From: Lampris incognitus
Lineage: Eukaryota > Chordata > Actinopteri > Lampriformes > Lampridae
Reading direction: 5' to 3'
DNA: 64,000 nucleotides
Assembly (NCBI RefSeq): GCF_029633865.1
Contig: NC_079213.1
Coordinates: 84,478,803 to 84,542,802 of the forward strand
This document shows positions 1-8,937 of the stretch, piece after piece. The position numbers were made by a program, and so were the translations under genes. The notes beneath the pieces are model-generated. The model did no database searches and had not been told where the DNA came from. It worked only from the letters and a program-made list of their open reading frames with translations. The stretch's first letter is position 1. The number at the start of each line of letters is the position of its first letter.

Positions 1-56
1 ATGGGCCTTGTTTGGTGTCAGCCCAAGACCTAATGGCTGAATGAGACATACAGCTA

Positions 57-1686
57 CAGTGACTTGCAAAAGTATTCATACCCCTTGAACTTTTCCACAT
101 TTTGTCACGTTACGACCACAAACATAAATATATTTTATTGGAATTTTATGTGAAAGACCAACACAAAGTGGCACACAACTGTGAAGTACAAAGAAAATTA
201 CACATGATTTAAAAAAGTTTTTACAAATAAAAAAATGAAAAGTGCAGTGTGCAAAAGTATTCAGCCCCCTTTTCTCTGAGTGCAACCAATTGCCTTCAGA
301 AGTTGCCTGATGATTGCTGAATGATCGAATGTTGACCTAATGACTAAATAGAGTCAACCTGTGTGTAATCTAATCTCAGTACAAATACAGCTGTTCTGTG
401 ACGGCCTCAGAGGTTTGTTAAGAGAATATTGGGGAGCAAACAGCATCATGAAGTCCAAGGAACACACCAGACAGGTCAGGGATAAAGTTGTGGATACGTT
501 TAAAGCAGGGTTAGGCTATAAAAAGATTTCCCAAGCTTTGAACATCTCACGGAGCACTGTTCAATCCATCATCCGGAAATGGAAAGAGTATGGCACAACT
601 GCAAATCTACCAAGACACAGCCGTCCACCTAAACTTACAGGCCGAATAAGGAGAGCACTGATCAGAGATGCAGCCAAGAGGCTCACGGTGACTCTGGAGG
701 AACTGCAGAGATCCACAGCTCAGCTGGGGGAATCTGTCCACAGGACAACTATTGGTCATGCACTGTACAAATCTGGCCTTTATGGAAGAGTGGCAAGAGG
801 AAAGCCATTGTTAAAAAAAAACCCATAAGAAGTCCCGTTTACAGTTTGCCAGAAACCATGTGGGGACACAGCAAACATGTGGAAGAAGGTGCTCTGGTCA
901 GATGAGACCAAAATTGAACTTTTTGGCCTAAATGCAAAACGCTATGTGTGGCGGAAAACTAACACTGCACATCACTCTGAACACACTATCCCCACTGTCA
1001 AACATGGTGGTGGCAGCATCATGCTCTGGGGGTGCTTCTCTTCAGCAGGGACAGGGAAGATGGTCAGAGTTGATGGGAAGATGGATGGAGCCAAATACAG
1101 GGCAATCTTGGAAGAAAACCTGTTGGGAGTCTGCAAAAGACTTGAGACTGGGGCGGAGGTTCACCTTCCAGCAGGACAACGACCCTAAACATAAAGCCAG
1201 GGCTACAATGGAATGGTTTAAAACAAAACATATTCATGTATTAATTTGGCCCAGTCAAAGTCCAGACCTAAATCCAACCGAGAATCTGTGGCAACATCAG
1301 AAAACTACCGTTCACAAACGCTCTCCATCTAATCTGACTGAGCTTGAGCTGTTTTGCAAAGAAGAATGGGCAAAAATGTCAGTCTCTAGATGTGCAAAGC
1401 TGGTAGAGACATACCCCAAAAGACTTGCAGCTGTAGTTGCAGCAAAAGGCGGTTCCACAAAGTATTGACTCAGGAGGGCTGAATACTTTTGCACACCGCA
1501 CTTTTCAGTTTTTTATTTGTAAAAATTTTTTAAAATCATGTATAATTTTCTTTGTACTTCACAATTGTGTGCCACTTTGTGTTGGTCTTTCACATAAAAT
1601 TCCAATAAAATATATTTATGTTTGTGGTCGAAACGTGACAAAATGTGGAAAAGTTCAAGGGGTATGAATACTTTTGCAAGCCACTG
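57..1686 (+). mobile_element. Tc1/mariner-type DNA transposon, full length, broken transposase
   Basis: Seen: both ends carry the same inverted sequence (CAGTGACTTGCAAAAG at the left; its near-complement ends the right side), with inverted repeats of about 200 bp. The element is flanked by TA on both sides (55-56 and 1687-1688), the Tc1/mariner target duplication. It holds a transposase frame on the plus strand (448-1468). A second copy of the same family lies at 13348-14964 in reverse. Known: Tc1 elements of fish are about 1.6 kb with one transposase gene, so this copy is full length (1630 bp). Inferred: non-autonomous now, because the reading frame is interrupted. Confidence 0.93.
448..1468 (+). 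pseudogene. Tc1-like transposase, frameshifted
   Basis: The start codon at 448 opens a paired-like helix-turn-helix DNA-binding region (GYKKISQALNISRSTVQ, about residues 19-35). The DDE catalytic residues can be followed further on: [14 protein letters not shown] and NPTENLW. Compared with the copy at 13566-14573, this one has an extra base near 825-830 giving a TAA stop, a one-base loss near 850 that restores frame, and an extra G near 1126 that shifts frame again to the end at 1468. An intact member would be about 340 residues and would cut and paste the element at TA sites. This copy cannot make the full protein. Confidence 0.92.
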
Positions 1687-1688
1687 TA

Positions 1689-2428
1689 CATACATACATA
1701 CAGCAATACAGCTATTCCTCAGGATGGAAGTGTGAAGGGAAAGCAGGCCTGCTTGTCTCTCCTTTCATGAATACAAACTAGTGCAGTTGTTTGGAACAGG
1801 CTGATTGCTTGGCCTCCGGTATTGCTGGCTGCAGCTGTATTGAGAACCGCTCACCCAAACAACTTCACACTCGACACTGCACCTCCATGGGTCCTCAGCA
1901 ATACACCTGACAAGTGGGAAGTTGGTCGGACAAAAAGTTGTCGAGAAACTCACAGGACAGACAGACAGAGTCTCCTTCAGTCACACTTTCCCTTTTACAA
2001 GGTTGGTAAAGACATGGACTTTGCCTGAAGAAGAAAAGTTGATCCAAGTGTCCCTGTGAGGATAGGTACATGGTTAGCCCCTTGCTCTCCTTAGCCAGGC
2101 TCAAACATCACGCCATGACTGTATGTTGAGATGCAAAAAAGGTCCCAATGTACATTGAGGAGATGGAAAATTGTGTCATAATGTATAGCAAGGAGCAGGA
2201 GAGTGGCCTGGAGGTCACAGGTTCAATTCCCACAGCGGCCCAAAAGTGTAGTGTCTTTGTGGAAGTGTCATGGAGCAAGACATTGAAACAAGCCCTATAC
2301 ATCTCAATGGGAAGAGCATGGTGCCCTCATTTACCTGGGTTTGGGACTCTGCAGTCCCAATATATTTTAAAGCTCAATGGACCTCATTCATCAATCGTTC
2401 ATACGTATAAATTTGTTCTTACCCACTG
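1689..2428. other. no gene recognised; weak SINE-like B-box remnant
   Basis: No coding or well-defined repeat was recognised. A match to the pol III B box (GGTTCAATTCC, 2220-2230) lies in text that reads like the middle of a tRNA-derived SINE (about 2195-2260), without a convincing A box. The segment about 2380-2428 reappears reverse-complemented near 11640-11690 (shared core CATCAATCGTTC-like), so it belongs to a dispersed repeat of unknown type. Confidence 0.4.
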
Positions 2429-2852
2429 TGACAAAGTGGGTGAGAACACACCATTTGTCCCATCAATCTTAAGTCACTTCCAGGTGTTGGCTTTCCCTGC
2501 CACAGTGGTGCAGCCTAAACTCAGGTGCAGCTTTGGAGTTGTTAGGGGGCTGTAGGACGTCAGGGTGTAGATGTGTGTACATGATGTTAATTTCAGCTCA
2601 ATTGTTGTGAGTTTGGTTTTGTTCATTTAAAGCTAAATTTTTTACGAGTTGAGTTTTGTTCATTTGATGTTAAGTTAAGCTCAATTATTGGGAGTTGAGT
2701 TTTGTTCAGCTGAATTAACTATTCATTTGTTTCTTTGCTTTGTACATATTCTTGTTTCACATGTAGCTACACCCTGTAAGTACATTATTTTTATAGAAAC
2801 TGTTTTGAGTCTGCCTCCTACATTTCAGCCACTCAGGCCAGACTTCCCAACA
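2429..2852 (+). repeat. LTR-like sequence ending at a tRNA-Leu primer site
   Basis: The segment begins TGTGACAAAG and ends CCCAACA, directly followed by a primer-binding-site match to tRNA-Leu (TTGGTGTCAGAAGTGGGA). It contains repeated GAGTTGAGTTTTGTTCA-type phrases at about 2600-2710. The TG...CA termini and position before a primer site suggest the LTR of a larger retroelement. No second copy is present in the window, so the left boundary is a guess. Confidence 0.4.
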
Positions 2853-3108
2853 TTGGTGTCAGAAGTGGGATAGGCCATCGGAAGCACGTGCGCCCAGAGG
2901 CGTGAGGGAGCTGGTATGCTGAAGCGCGGGGACGCGCTTCCCGAAGGAGGAGCATAATGTAATGACCACGGATGAGTAGACTCGCTAGCCCGTGGCTAAC
3001 GGGGTCGGACGCTTTAGTCGACTGGTTTACGTAGCCGCCCGTGGTGCAGGAGACCCTGATTCGTGTCCCGGCTGTAGCTGTTCCCGGCTGCCCCCTGAAT
3101 TCGCTCCA
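2853..3108 (+). mobile_element. miniature LTR retrotransposon (TRIM-like), internal region plus 3' LTR
   Basis: The internal part (2853-2957) starts with an 18-nt match to the 3' end of tRNA-Leu(CAA) and ends in a purine-rich tract (CCGAAGGAGGAG). The LTR (2958-3108, 151 bp) begins TGTAATGACC and ends GCTCCA. Inside the LTR are an A-box-like stretch (TAGTCGACTGG, about 3014-3024) and a B-box-like stretch (GATTCGTGTCC). No coding capacity. The same units recur at 38639, 45289, 45980-46483 and 50637-52560. The 5' LTR here is replaced by the unrelated LTR-like sequence on the left. Confidence 0.7.
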
Positions 3109-3232
3109 CCCACCCATGGAGTTTTGTAGCTCTGCAGATCGTCTGACAGGGTGCAGTAAAATCTGATGATTATTTGTAGCTCCTTCCCCCTAGCATCTAT
3201 TGTCTACCCCTTGCAGCGAGCAATCACCCAGG

Positions 3233-3956
3233 TGTAACGGGGGCAGTCCTATGCTGTTCTATGCTGGTCAGCCTGCTGCACGCCCGTCACTCTCATCATT
3301 AGCTCTGCGTTGTGTTCTATTTTCGGTGGGGCCCCAGGTGTTGTGGGGGGCCCTCAGTCTCTCATCATCATCATCATCATCAGCATGATCAAGGAAGGAG
3401 GGGGGACACACAGGACTCTATTTGGCCCACCTTGCCATTTATTTTGGTTTCAAACCCTTCGACAAACGTCCAGTCCTCCAGCGGGAGCGGTGTTTCTTAC
3501 GGACGTGGGGGTCGAAGTTCAACCACTGCCCGGACTTCACTCGTGTGCGTTAGAAGGAGAAACCGTCCACGGGACTCCGATGTAAGGAAGGATAAACAAG
3601 TATTTTATCCCACAGCTTGCAGTATCTTCTTACAGGGATACTCAAGGTTACGTTCTCCTCAACCAGCAAAACTGTCCTACGGTAAGAAACACGTGTGGCT
3701 CGGCTCGATTGCTGCTTGAGACTCCTCCCACAAAACAAAAATGGCCTCTCCCGCGTTCCCTCTTCCGTGTACCCACAAGACCTCTCTCTTAAAGCGACAG
3801 TACACGTATATGACGGTCGTTGTAAAACATACATAAAAGTAAATAATGACATAAAATAAAATGTAGTAACCACAAATAACAGCACACAGACAGGATTTGG
3901 TGATATTTCATACTCAAACAAAATAAAATAAAAACATTAATTTTAACCTGGTTACA
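3233..3956 (-). repeat. Gypsy-1 3' LTR
   Basis: 724 bp, TG...CA termini, matching the LTR at 10800-11523 except for four substitutions (two adjacent sites near 3590, one near 3776, one near 3859). A short (ATC)n stretch lies at about 3362-3381; in one frame it spells a run of histidines, which is not a real protein. Confidence 0.95.
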
Positions 3957-3968
3957 TTCACCCCTCCT
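3957..3968 (-). promoter_or_regulatory. polypurine tract of Gypsy-1
   Basis: On the minus strand the bases just before the 3' LTR read AGGAGGGGTGAA, a purine run abutting TGTAACC. This is the expected primer for plus-strand DNA synthesis. Confidence 0.8.
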
Positions 3969-4258
3969 GAAATTCACCAACATCCTGACAGCAGGATAAA
4001 ACGAGAAAGAGGAAAGGAAAAGCCCATCACTGACTACTGGCACAAGTGAAAAGAAGGACCTAGTCCTCCAGTCAACTTAGGAGCTACCTCGGTTACGAGG
4101 CTCAGAAAATAATGAGGTTGATCAAGTCTCAGTATTCCCCTAGATCAATGTGACGCCTGATACGCCACACCATGCACTTGGCCCAAAACAACCCTGTCTG
4201 ATAGACACCTAATAACTCACATTAAACTAGTTTGAATGACTCCAACCTCCATCAAAGT

Positions 4259-7200
4259 TCAAACCCTCACACTCCGTAGAAATGGCATCTGAGCCATAGA
4301 TTCTATTAACCTGTTCACTGACCTCACCACCCTCCCTGTGCGTGTCCTAACCCGACCATCGCTCTCTACTTGTGTGCGTGAGACAGTGTGAGCTGCAACA
4401 TCTGTATCGAGTGAGTGTGGTGCTTCTGTGTGCGAATCAGTGTGAGACATAACACCAACATCGAGTGAGTGTGATGCCTCTGTGTGTGGTGCATGTGTGT
4501 TGTGTGGTGCATGTGTGTTGGGTGGAGTCTGAGCAGTGGCCCCCACAGGACTGACTACCAGACTAGACGGAATGAACTCTTCCGCTTCTGCCCACTCAGG
4601 TCTAGGCGAGGCTCCAAGTGATGAGACTGCTAGCCCAACTGCATCCCCTGAAACCGTCAGGCCATCTGCACTGTCCTCCTCATCGGACTCTGCGCAGTCA
4701 AGCAACTGACTGGTTGTACTGGACTCCTCACCCTGATCTAACTCAGGAAGGGGCAAGAAGTTGACCTCCAACAAACGGTTCCTGTGCACCACTCTGGTGT
4801 GCCCCTCTGCATCCTGAATCTTGTAGACGTGGATATTGGGGTTGACACCGACAACCGTGTACACTCCGTTCTCCCATTTGTCAGCCAACTTTCTCTTCCC
4901 TCGCTCACTCTGGTTCGCAACCAAAACACGATCCCTGACAGACAGGACAGTGCCCTTGGCGTGTCTGTTGTACTGTCGCGCCTGATGCTGCTGCTCAGCC
5001 GTGGAGTGCTTCTGAGCGATCTCCATTGCACTCCTTAGACAGGAAAGCAGAGACTGAGCATAAGAGTCATAGTCAACAACGTGAGGATCATGCAAAACCT
5101 GCCTGAACATAACATCCACCAGCAGTCTTGGGACACGCCCATACATCAGGAAGAAAGGTGCATAACCCGTGGTCTCGTGAACAGTGGCATTGTACTCGAG
5201 CGTGAGAGAATGGATCTGCTGAGGCCACTGTTGCTTCTGCTGAAGCGGAAGGGAACGGAGCATATTCCCCATCGTGCGATTAAAACGCTCTGTCCCGCCA
5301 TTACCCATAAGATGGTAGGCCATCGTGTGGGACTTCGCTACACCCGCCAACTTGAGAAGCTCTGCAATCAGGTTGCTCTCAAAGTTTGTGCCCTGGTCAG
5401 AATGTATTCTCTCCGGAAACCCGGAAACACAGAATACATGATCCCAGAGTTTCTTGGCGACCTGCTTCGCTGTCTGATTGGTGCAGGGGAACGCGTGAGC
5501 AAGCTTAGTGAAGTGGTCAGTAACCACTAAGACATCGACTGACCGCTGCTTACTGTCCTCAGCGGACCAGAAATCCATACACACAAGCTGCATCGGTGCG
5601 GAAGTTTTAATGCTCTCCAGGGGCGCGCAAGCAGCTGGCTCTGGGGTCTTCCCAAACACACATCTCCGACAGCATCTGACATATGCTCTGATATCCCTCT
5701 CCATGTCAGGCCAATAAAAACGCTGCCTTGCAAGAGAGAGAGTACGGTCCTGGCCCTGATGACCAGCGTGATCGTGGATGCCAGACAGTGCCTTGTCTTT
5801 CAGACTCAGAGGTAAAACATACTGAGACCTCCTCTGCTTGGACACTGGGTCCTTTGTCACCCTGTACAAGACACCATCATTGACTTCCAACTTCTCCCAC
5901 TGTTTCAACAGGCTGAGGACCTTCTGGTCAGCACCATGCCTCTCACGTCTCGATGGCCGCTTCCGAACAGCGACAAAGGGCAACACCTTGGAGATGCAGG
6001 GGTCCTGCTCCTGACTCAACCTGAGCTCCTCGGTGGATAACATTGGCAGTGTATCCTGACCACCCGACAGATGCTGAACGTGCTGGACCAAACTGAGTGC
6101 TGTGAATACTGATGCATCAGGCCAGTCACATTTGGCTTGACAAAAAGCCCTGACCTCAGCTGCATCACAAGCAAACCCAGATCGCGCACTACTCAGTGTT
6201 TGGGACTGGCAACTGAGTCTGAAAACATCCTGCACAGAGTCCCCCTCAACCCCGTCGGCTTCCTGAACAAGGGCCGGGTAGGGCTCCCTAAGTAGCCTCT
6301 GACTGACGGACTTGGAAAAAGGGTCGCGACTCAACGCATCCGCCACCACGTTTTTCTTCCCTGGCAGGTGTTTGAGATCGAAAGTGTAAGACGCCAACTT
6401 AGACACCCAGCGGATCTCACACGCGTCAAGCTTCGGCTTTGTTAGGAGATAAGTCAGCGGATTATTATCTGTCCAAACGGTGAAGCTTTGACCCTTCAGC
6501 CAGTGGCTGAACTTTTCACAAACACTCCACTTCAGCGCCATGAACTCCAGTCTATGAGCTGGATACTTCCGCTGTGAGGCACTGAGGGACTTGCTTGCAA
6601 AACCAACAGGTCTGGCCTTGGACTCTCCTCGGGGCACTTGAGACAGCACCGCGCCGAGTCCGTCCAAAGACGCATCGACCGACAAAATGAAAGGCACCTC
6701 AAAGTCTGGATGGGCAAGCACCACACACTCCAGTAACATCGTCTTCAACAGATCAAATGCTTCCCCACATTCCACCGTCCAGTCTGCGGAGGTAAGCTTA
6801 CGGAAGCTGCCATGGGGCTTCTTATCCTTAGCCGACCTCCCCCTCCTCTTTTGTCCAGCTGTAAGGGCGAACAGGGGCTTAGCCACGGAGGAGCAGTTCG
6901 GGAGGAAATGCTGGTAGTAAAATACCATACCAAGGAAAGATTTGATCCTACGAACAGAAGGCGTGCACCCATCACCTTCCATGAGATCCTGCACTGTCAT
7001 GTTGGAGATGACCTCTACTTTGGAGGGATCGACAGACACACCTCCGCCATCAACCACGTGGCCCAAAAACCGCACCCGCTTCTGCAGCAGATGACACTTT
7101 TTCGGAGCCAGTTTCAAGTTGTTCTCCCTCAACCTCTGAAACACAGTGCGGAGCCTCGACAGAGCCTCAACCTCTGACGGCGCGAAGACAAGAAGATCAT

Positions 7201-8083
7201 CAAGATAGCACAAAAGCTTCGTGAAGTTCAGATCCCCAAAGATCCCAATCATCATTCTCATGAAGGCTGCAGGGCTATTACAAAGGCCCTGTGGCATGCG
7301 ATTGTATTCATGCAACCCAAGGGGAGTCGTGAAAGCAGTGTACTTCTTGTCATCTTCATGCATTGGGATGTTGAAGAAGCCAGAGGTGAGGTCCATCGTA
7401 CTAAAGAGGCAGTTACCACCCAGCGCGGCAAGACAGTCCGACTGGTGTGGCAAGGGATGAGCGTCTTTCAAGGTCCGAGCATTCAGCCATCTGAAATCAG
7501 TGCAGATCCAAAGCCCGCCATCCTTCTTCCATACCATAACCAGCGGTGAAGCATATGCGCTCGAGGACTTCCGGATAATCCCTTTCTCCTCCATATCAGT
7601 GAGAACCTGTCTCAACTTCTGATAGTGGGCTGGGGGAACCCTCCTGTAGGGCAAGCGAAAGGGGCGCTCACCCACCAGATGGATGCGATGTGTGTATCCT
7701 GTGACCTCGCCACAGTCCAGAGAGTCCCTGGAGAAGATGTCATGGTACTCGGTGAGCAGCTGAGTGAGCTGGGACTTGCATGCCTCACTAACCTGACAGG
7801 AGCTGAGGTCAATGTCACTGAGTCCGAGCTCTGACAAACTCCTAGCCGGCTGGACAGGGGGACAGGCACTACCTGTGGCGTTGGACTCATGCCTCCCCGC
7901 AACTGACTGCAGTCCCTGGAAAACATTAAAGTCCTCAATCGCCAAGCATGGAAACACATCAGCCAACTTGCAGTTCCTTTTCAGCGTGATGGCTTTGTCA
8001 GATGGATTGACAACAGTCATGGGTACCCACCTATCACCCCAGAGCGGTGTGACAAATCGACCTACGAGGACACCGCGTGGCAT
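4259..8083 (-). CDS. Gypsy-1 pol: reverse transcriptase, RNase H, integrase
   Basis: An open frame of 1274 codons from the ATG at 8083. Reverse transcriptase covers about residues 130-330, with the catalytic YLDD at about 293. RNase H follows at about 460-590 (SVDASLDGLGAVLS, WTDNNPLTYL and VVADALSR). The integrase zinc motif (HDHAGH...C...C) is near 766; the DDE core includes CMDFWSAED near 836 and HSDQGTNFES near 896. The C-terminal tail is rich in His, Thr and Pro repeats (TPPNTHAPHNTHAPH). The frame is -1 relative to the protease frame and overlaps it at 8062-8083. No internal stop, so enzyme domains look intact, but how the frame is entered is unclear. Confidence 0.93.
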   Translation of the reverse strand: MPRGVLVGRFVTPLWGDRWVPMTVVNPSDKAITLKRNCKLADVFPCLAIEDFNVFQGLQSVAGRHESNATGSACPPVQPARSLSELGLSDIDLSSCQVSEACKSQLTQLLTEYHDIFSRDSLDCGEVTGYTHRIHLVGERPFRLPYRRVPPAHYQKLRQVLTDMEEKGIIRKSSSAYASPLVMVWKKDGGLWICTDFRWLNARTLKDAHPLPHQSDCLAALGGNCLFSTMDLTSGFFNIPMHEDDKKYTAFTTPLGLHEYNRMPQGLCNSPAAFMRMMIGIFGDLNFTKLLCYLDDLLVFAPSEVEALSRLRTVFQRLRENNLKLAPKKCHLLQKRVRFLGHVVDGGGVSVDPSKVEVISNMTVQDLMEGDGCTPSVRRIKSFLGMVFYYQHFLPNCSSVAKPLFALTAGQKRRGRSAKDKKPHGSFRKLTSADWTVECGEAFDLLKTMLLECVVLAHPDFEVPFILSVDASLDGLGAVLSQVPRGESKARPVGFASKSLSASQRKYPAHRLEFMALKWSVCEKFSHWLKGQSFTVWTDNNPLTYLLTKPKLDACEIRWVSKLASYTFDLKHLPGKKNVVADALSRDPFSKSVSQRLLREPYPALVQEADGVEGDSVQDVFRLSCQSQTLSSARSGFACDAAEVRAFCQAKCDWPDASVFTALSLVQHVQHLSGGQDTLPMLSTEELRLSQEQDPCISKVLPFVAVRKRPSRRERHGADQKVLSLLKQWEKLEVNDGVLYRVTKDPVSKQRRSQYVLPLSLKDKALSGIHDHAGHQGQDRTLSLARQRFYWPDMERDIRAYVRCCRRCVFGKTPEPAACAPLESIKTSAPMQLVCMDFWSAEDSKQRSVDVLVVTDHFTKLAHAFPCTNQTAKQVAKKLWDHVFCVSGFPERIHSDQGTNFESNLIAELLKLAGVAKSHTMAYHLMGNGGTERFNRTMGNMLRSLPLQQKQQWPQQIHSLTLEYNATVHETTGYAPFFLMYGRVPRLLVDVMFRQVLHDPHVVDYDSYAQSLLSCLRSAMEIAQKHSTAEQQHQARQYNRHAKGTVLSVRDRVLVANQSERGKRKLADKWENGVYTVVGVNPNIHVYKIQDAEGHTRVVHRNRLLEVNFLPLPELDQGEESSTTSQLLDCAESDEEDSADGLTVSGDAVGLAVSSLGASPRPEWAEAEEFIPSSLVVSPVGATAQTPPNTHAPHNTHAPHTEASHSLDVGVMSHTDSHTEAPHSLDTDVAAHTVSRTQVESDGRVRTRTGRVVRSVNRLIESMAQMPFLRSVRV

Positions 8084-8937
8084 GGCTTGGAGTCTGTCGG
8101 CTCCACAACAACAGTGCTTCCAGCTGACATAGGCACCTTAGCAGGAAGTCTGCCCCAGACTAAGTGCTCGTGCCTCGGTAAGAGTGTCACGGCCTGGGTG
8201 AGCTTAACAGTACCTATCTTCTCAGGAACTGCACCACCCCTCCAGCGCTCTACATTCGTGAACATGGACAAGAACTGTTCAACGTCAGGACTAGACGGAT
8301 GTTCCTGTCTGGACGCGATGTCCCAGTACTCAGTACCACTCTTGAGTACATGGGCCACATGTTTAATGACGTTTGTGCCGACTATCAGATCATCATGCTG
8401 ACTGGGCACGACCAGAGTGGGTATGACAAAGGAAACACCATAAAGCTGCATGTTGAGGTCATAAAAACCATCAGGCCTTGTCTCCAGACCACCGCAGCCA
8501 ATCAAGACAATTTTCTCTTCAGGCTGCTTCTCAGGTAAAACACCCCCAGAGCGGAGCTTCTCTACTGCATTTTCACTGATACTGCATGACATAGAGCCAG
8601 TATCCAACATGCCATTAAGCTGCACACTCTGGTTGACAAGAAGAGGAGCATAGAACAAGTCACTGAAAGCCTGAATCCTCTGTGTCGCCTGAATGACCAT
8701 ACGCGAACCCTGAGGTGCTTTGGCACACTTGTCATCATACCATTTAGCCAAGTCGGAGACATCAGTGAGGGATACATCTACATTACCCACGCCATCCCTC
8801 TCTAGGTGTGGGTTTAGTAGTTTAACGGACGAGACTGACAACGAACTCTTCCACCAGGCTGAGAACGGAGCTGGTTGGGCGGCTGAGGGTGAGGACAGTC
8901 CCTCTTCCAATGACCAGGAGACAAACAGTTTATACAT
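8062..8937 (-). CDS. Gypsy-1 protease region (separate -1 frame)
   Basis: Frame open from at least 8937 to the TAG at 8062; by a -1 shift at the gag end it would be read from about 8820. It holds a retroviral-type aspartic protease active site (LDTGSMS, about residue 109-115 of the open frame) and a later IVGTNV motif typical of Gypsy proteases. The frame stops 21 bases into the start of the reverse-transcriptase frame. It would mature the Gag and Pol polyproteins. The methionine at 8937 sits inside the gag overlap and is probably not a start. Confidence 0.85.
   Translation of the reverse strand: MYKLFVSWSLEEGLSSPSAAQPAPFSAWWKSSLSVSSVKLLNPHLERDGVGNVDVSLTDVSDLAKWYDDKCAKAPQGSRMVIQATQRIQAFSDLFYAPLLVNQSVQLNGMLDTGSMSCSISENAVEKLRSGGVLPEKQPEEKIVLIGCGGLETRPDGFYDLNMQLYGVSFVIPTLVVPSQHDDLIVGTNVIKHVAHVLKSGTEYWDIASRQEHPSSPDVEQFLSMFTNVERWRGGAVPEKIGTVKLTQAVTLLPRHEHLVWGRLPAKVPMSAGSTVVVEPTDSKPCHAVSS
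8786..8826 (-). promoter_or_regulatory. predicted -1 ribosomal frameshift signal at the Gypsy-1 gag stop
   Basis: Sense strand: slippery heptamer G TTA AAC (8826-8820) in the gag frame, followed by TAC and the gag stop TAA. A 7-nt spacer (TACTAAA) precedes a hairpin: CCCACACC (8812-8805), an 11-nt loop, GGCGTGGG (8793-8786), with one A-C mismatch in an 8-bp stem. A slip of -1 here enters the protease frame exactly. GUUAAAC is a known slippery heptamer in arteriviruses. Gypsy-2 has the same layout at 59571-59612. Confidence 0.75.

Noticed and set aside
2148..2555. 135-codon open frame
   Set aside because: No recognisable domain, overlaps a SINE-like remnant and a presumed LTR start; probably chance.
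3312..3719. Open frame with a run of six histidines, repeated at 10879-11286
   Set aside because: It lies in the Gypsy-1 LTRs, antisense to the element, and is created by an (ATC)n stretch; copied because LTRs are duplicates.
8084..8140. Second programmed frameshift heptamer between protease and RT of Gypsy-1
   Set aside because: No XXXYYYZ heptamer occurs in the 75-nt window where both frames are open; a one-base lesion is more likely.
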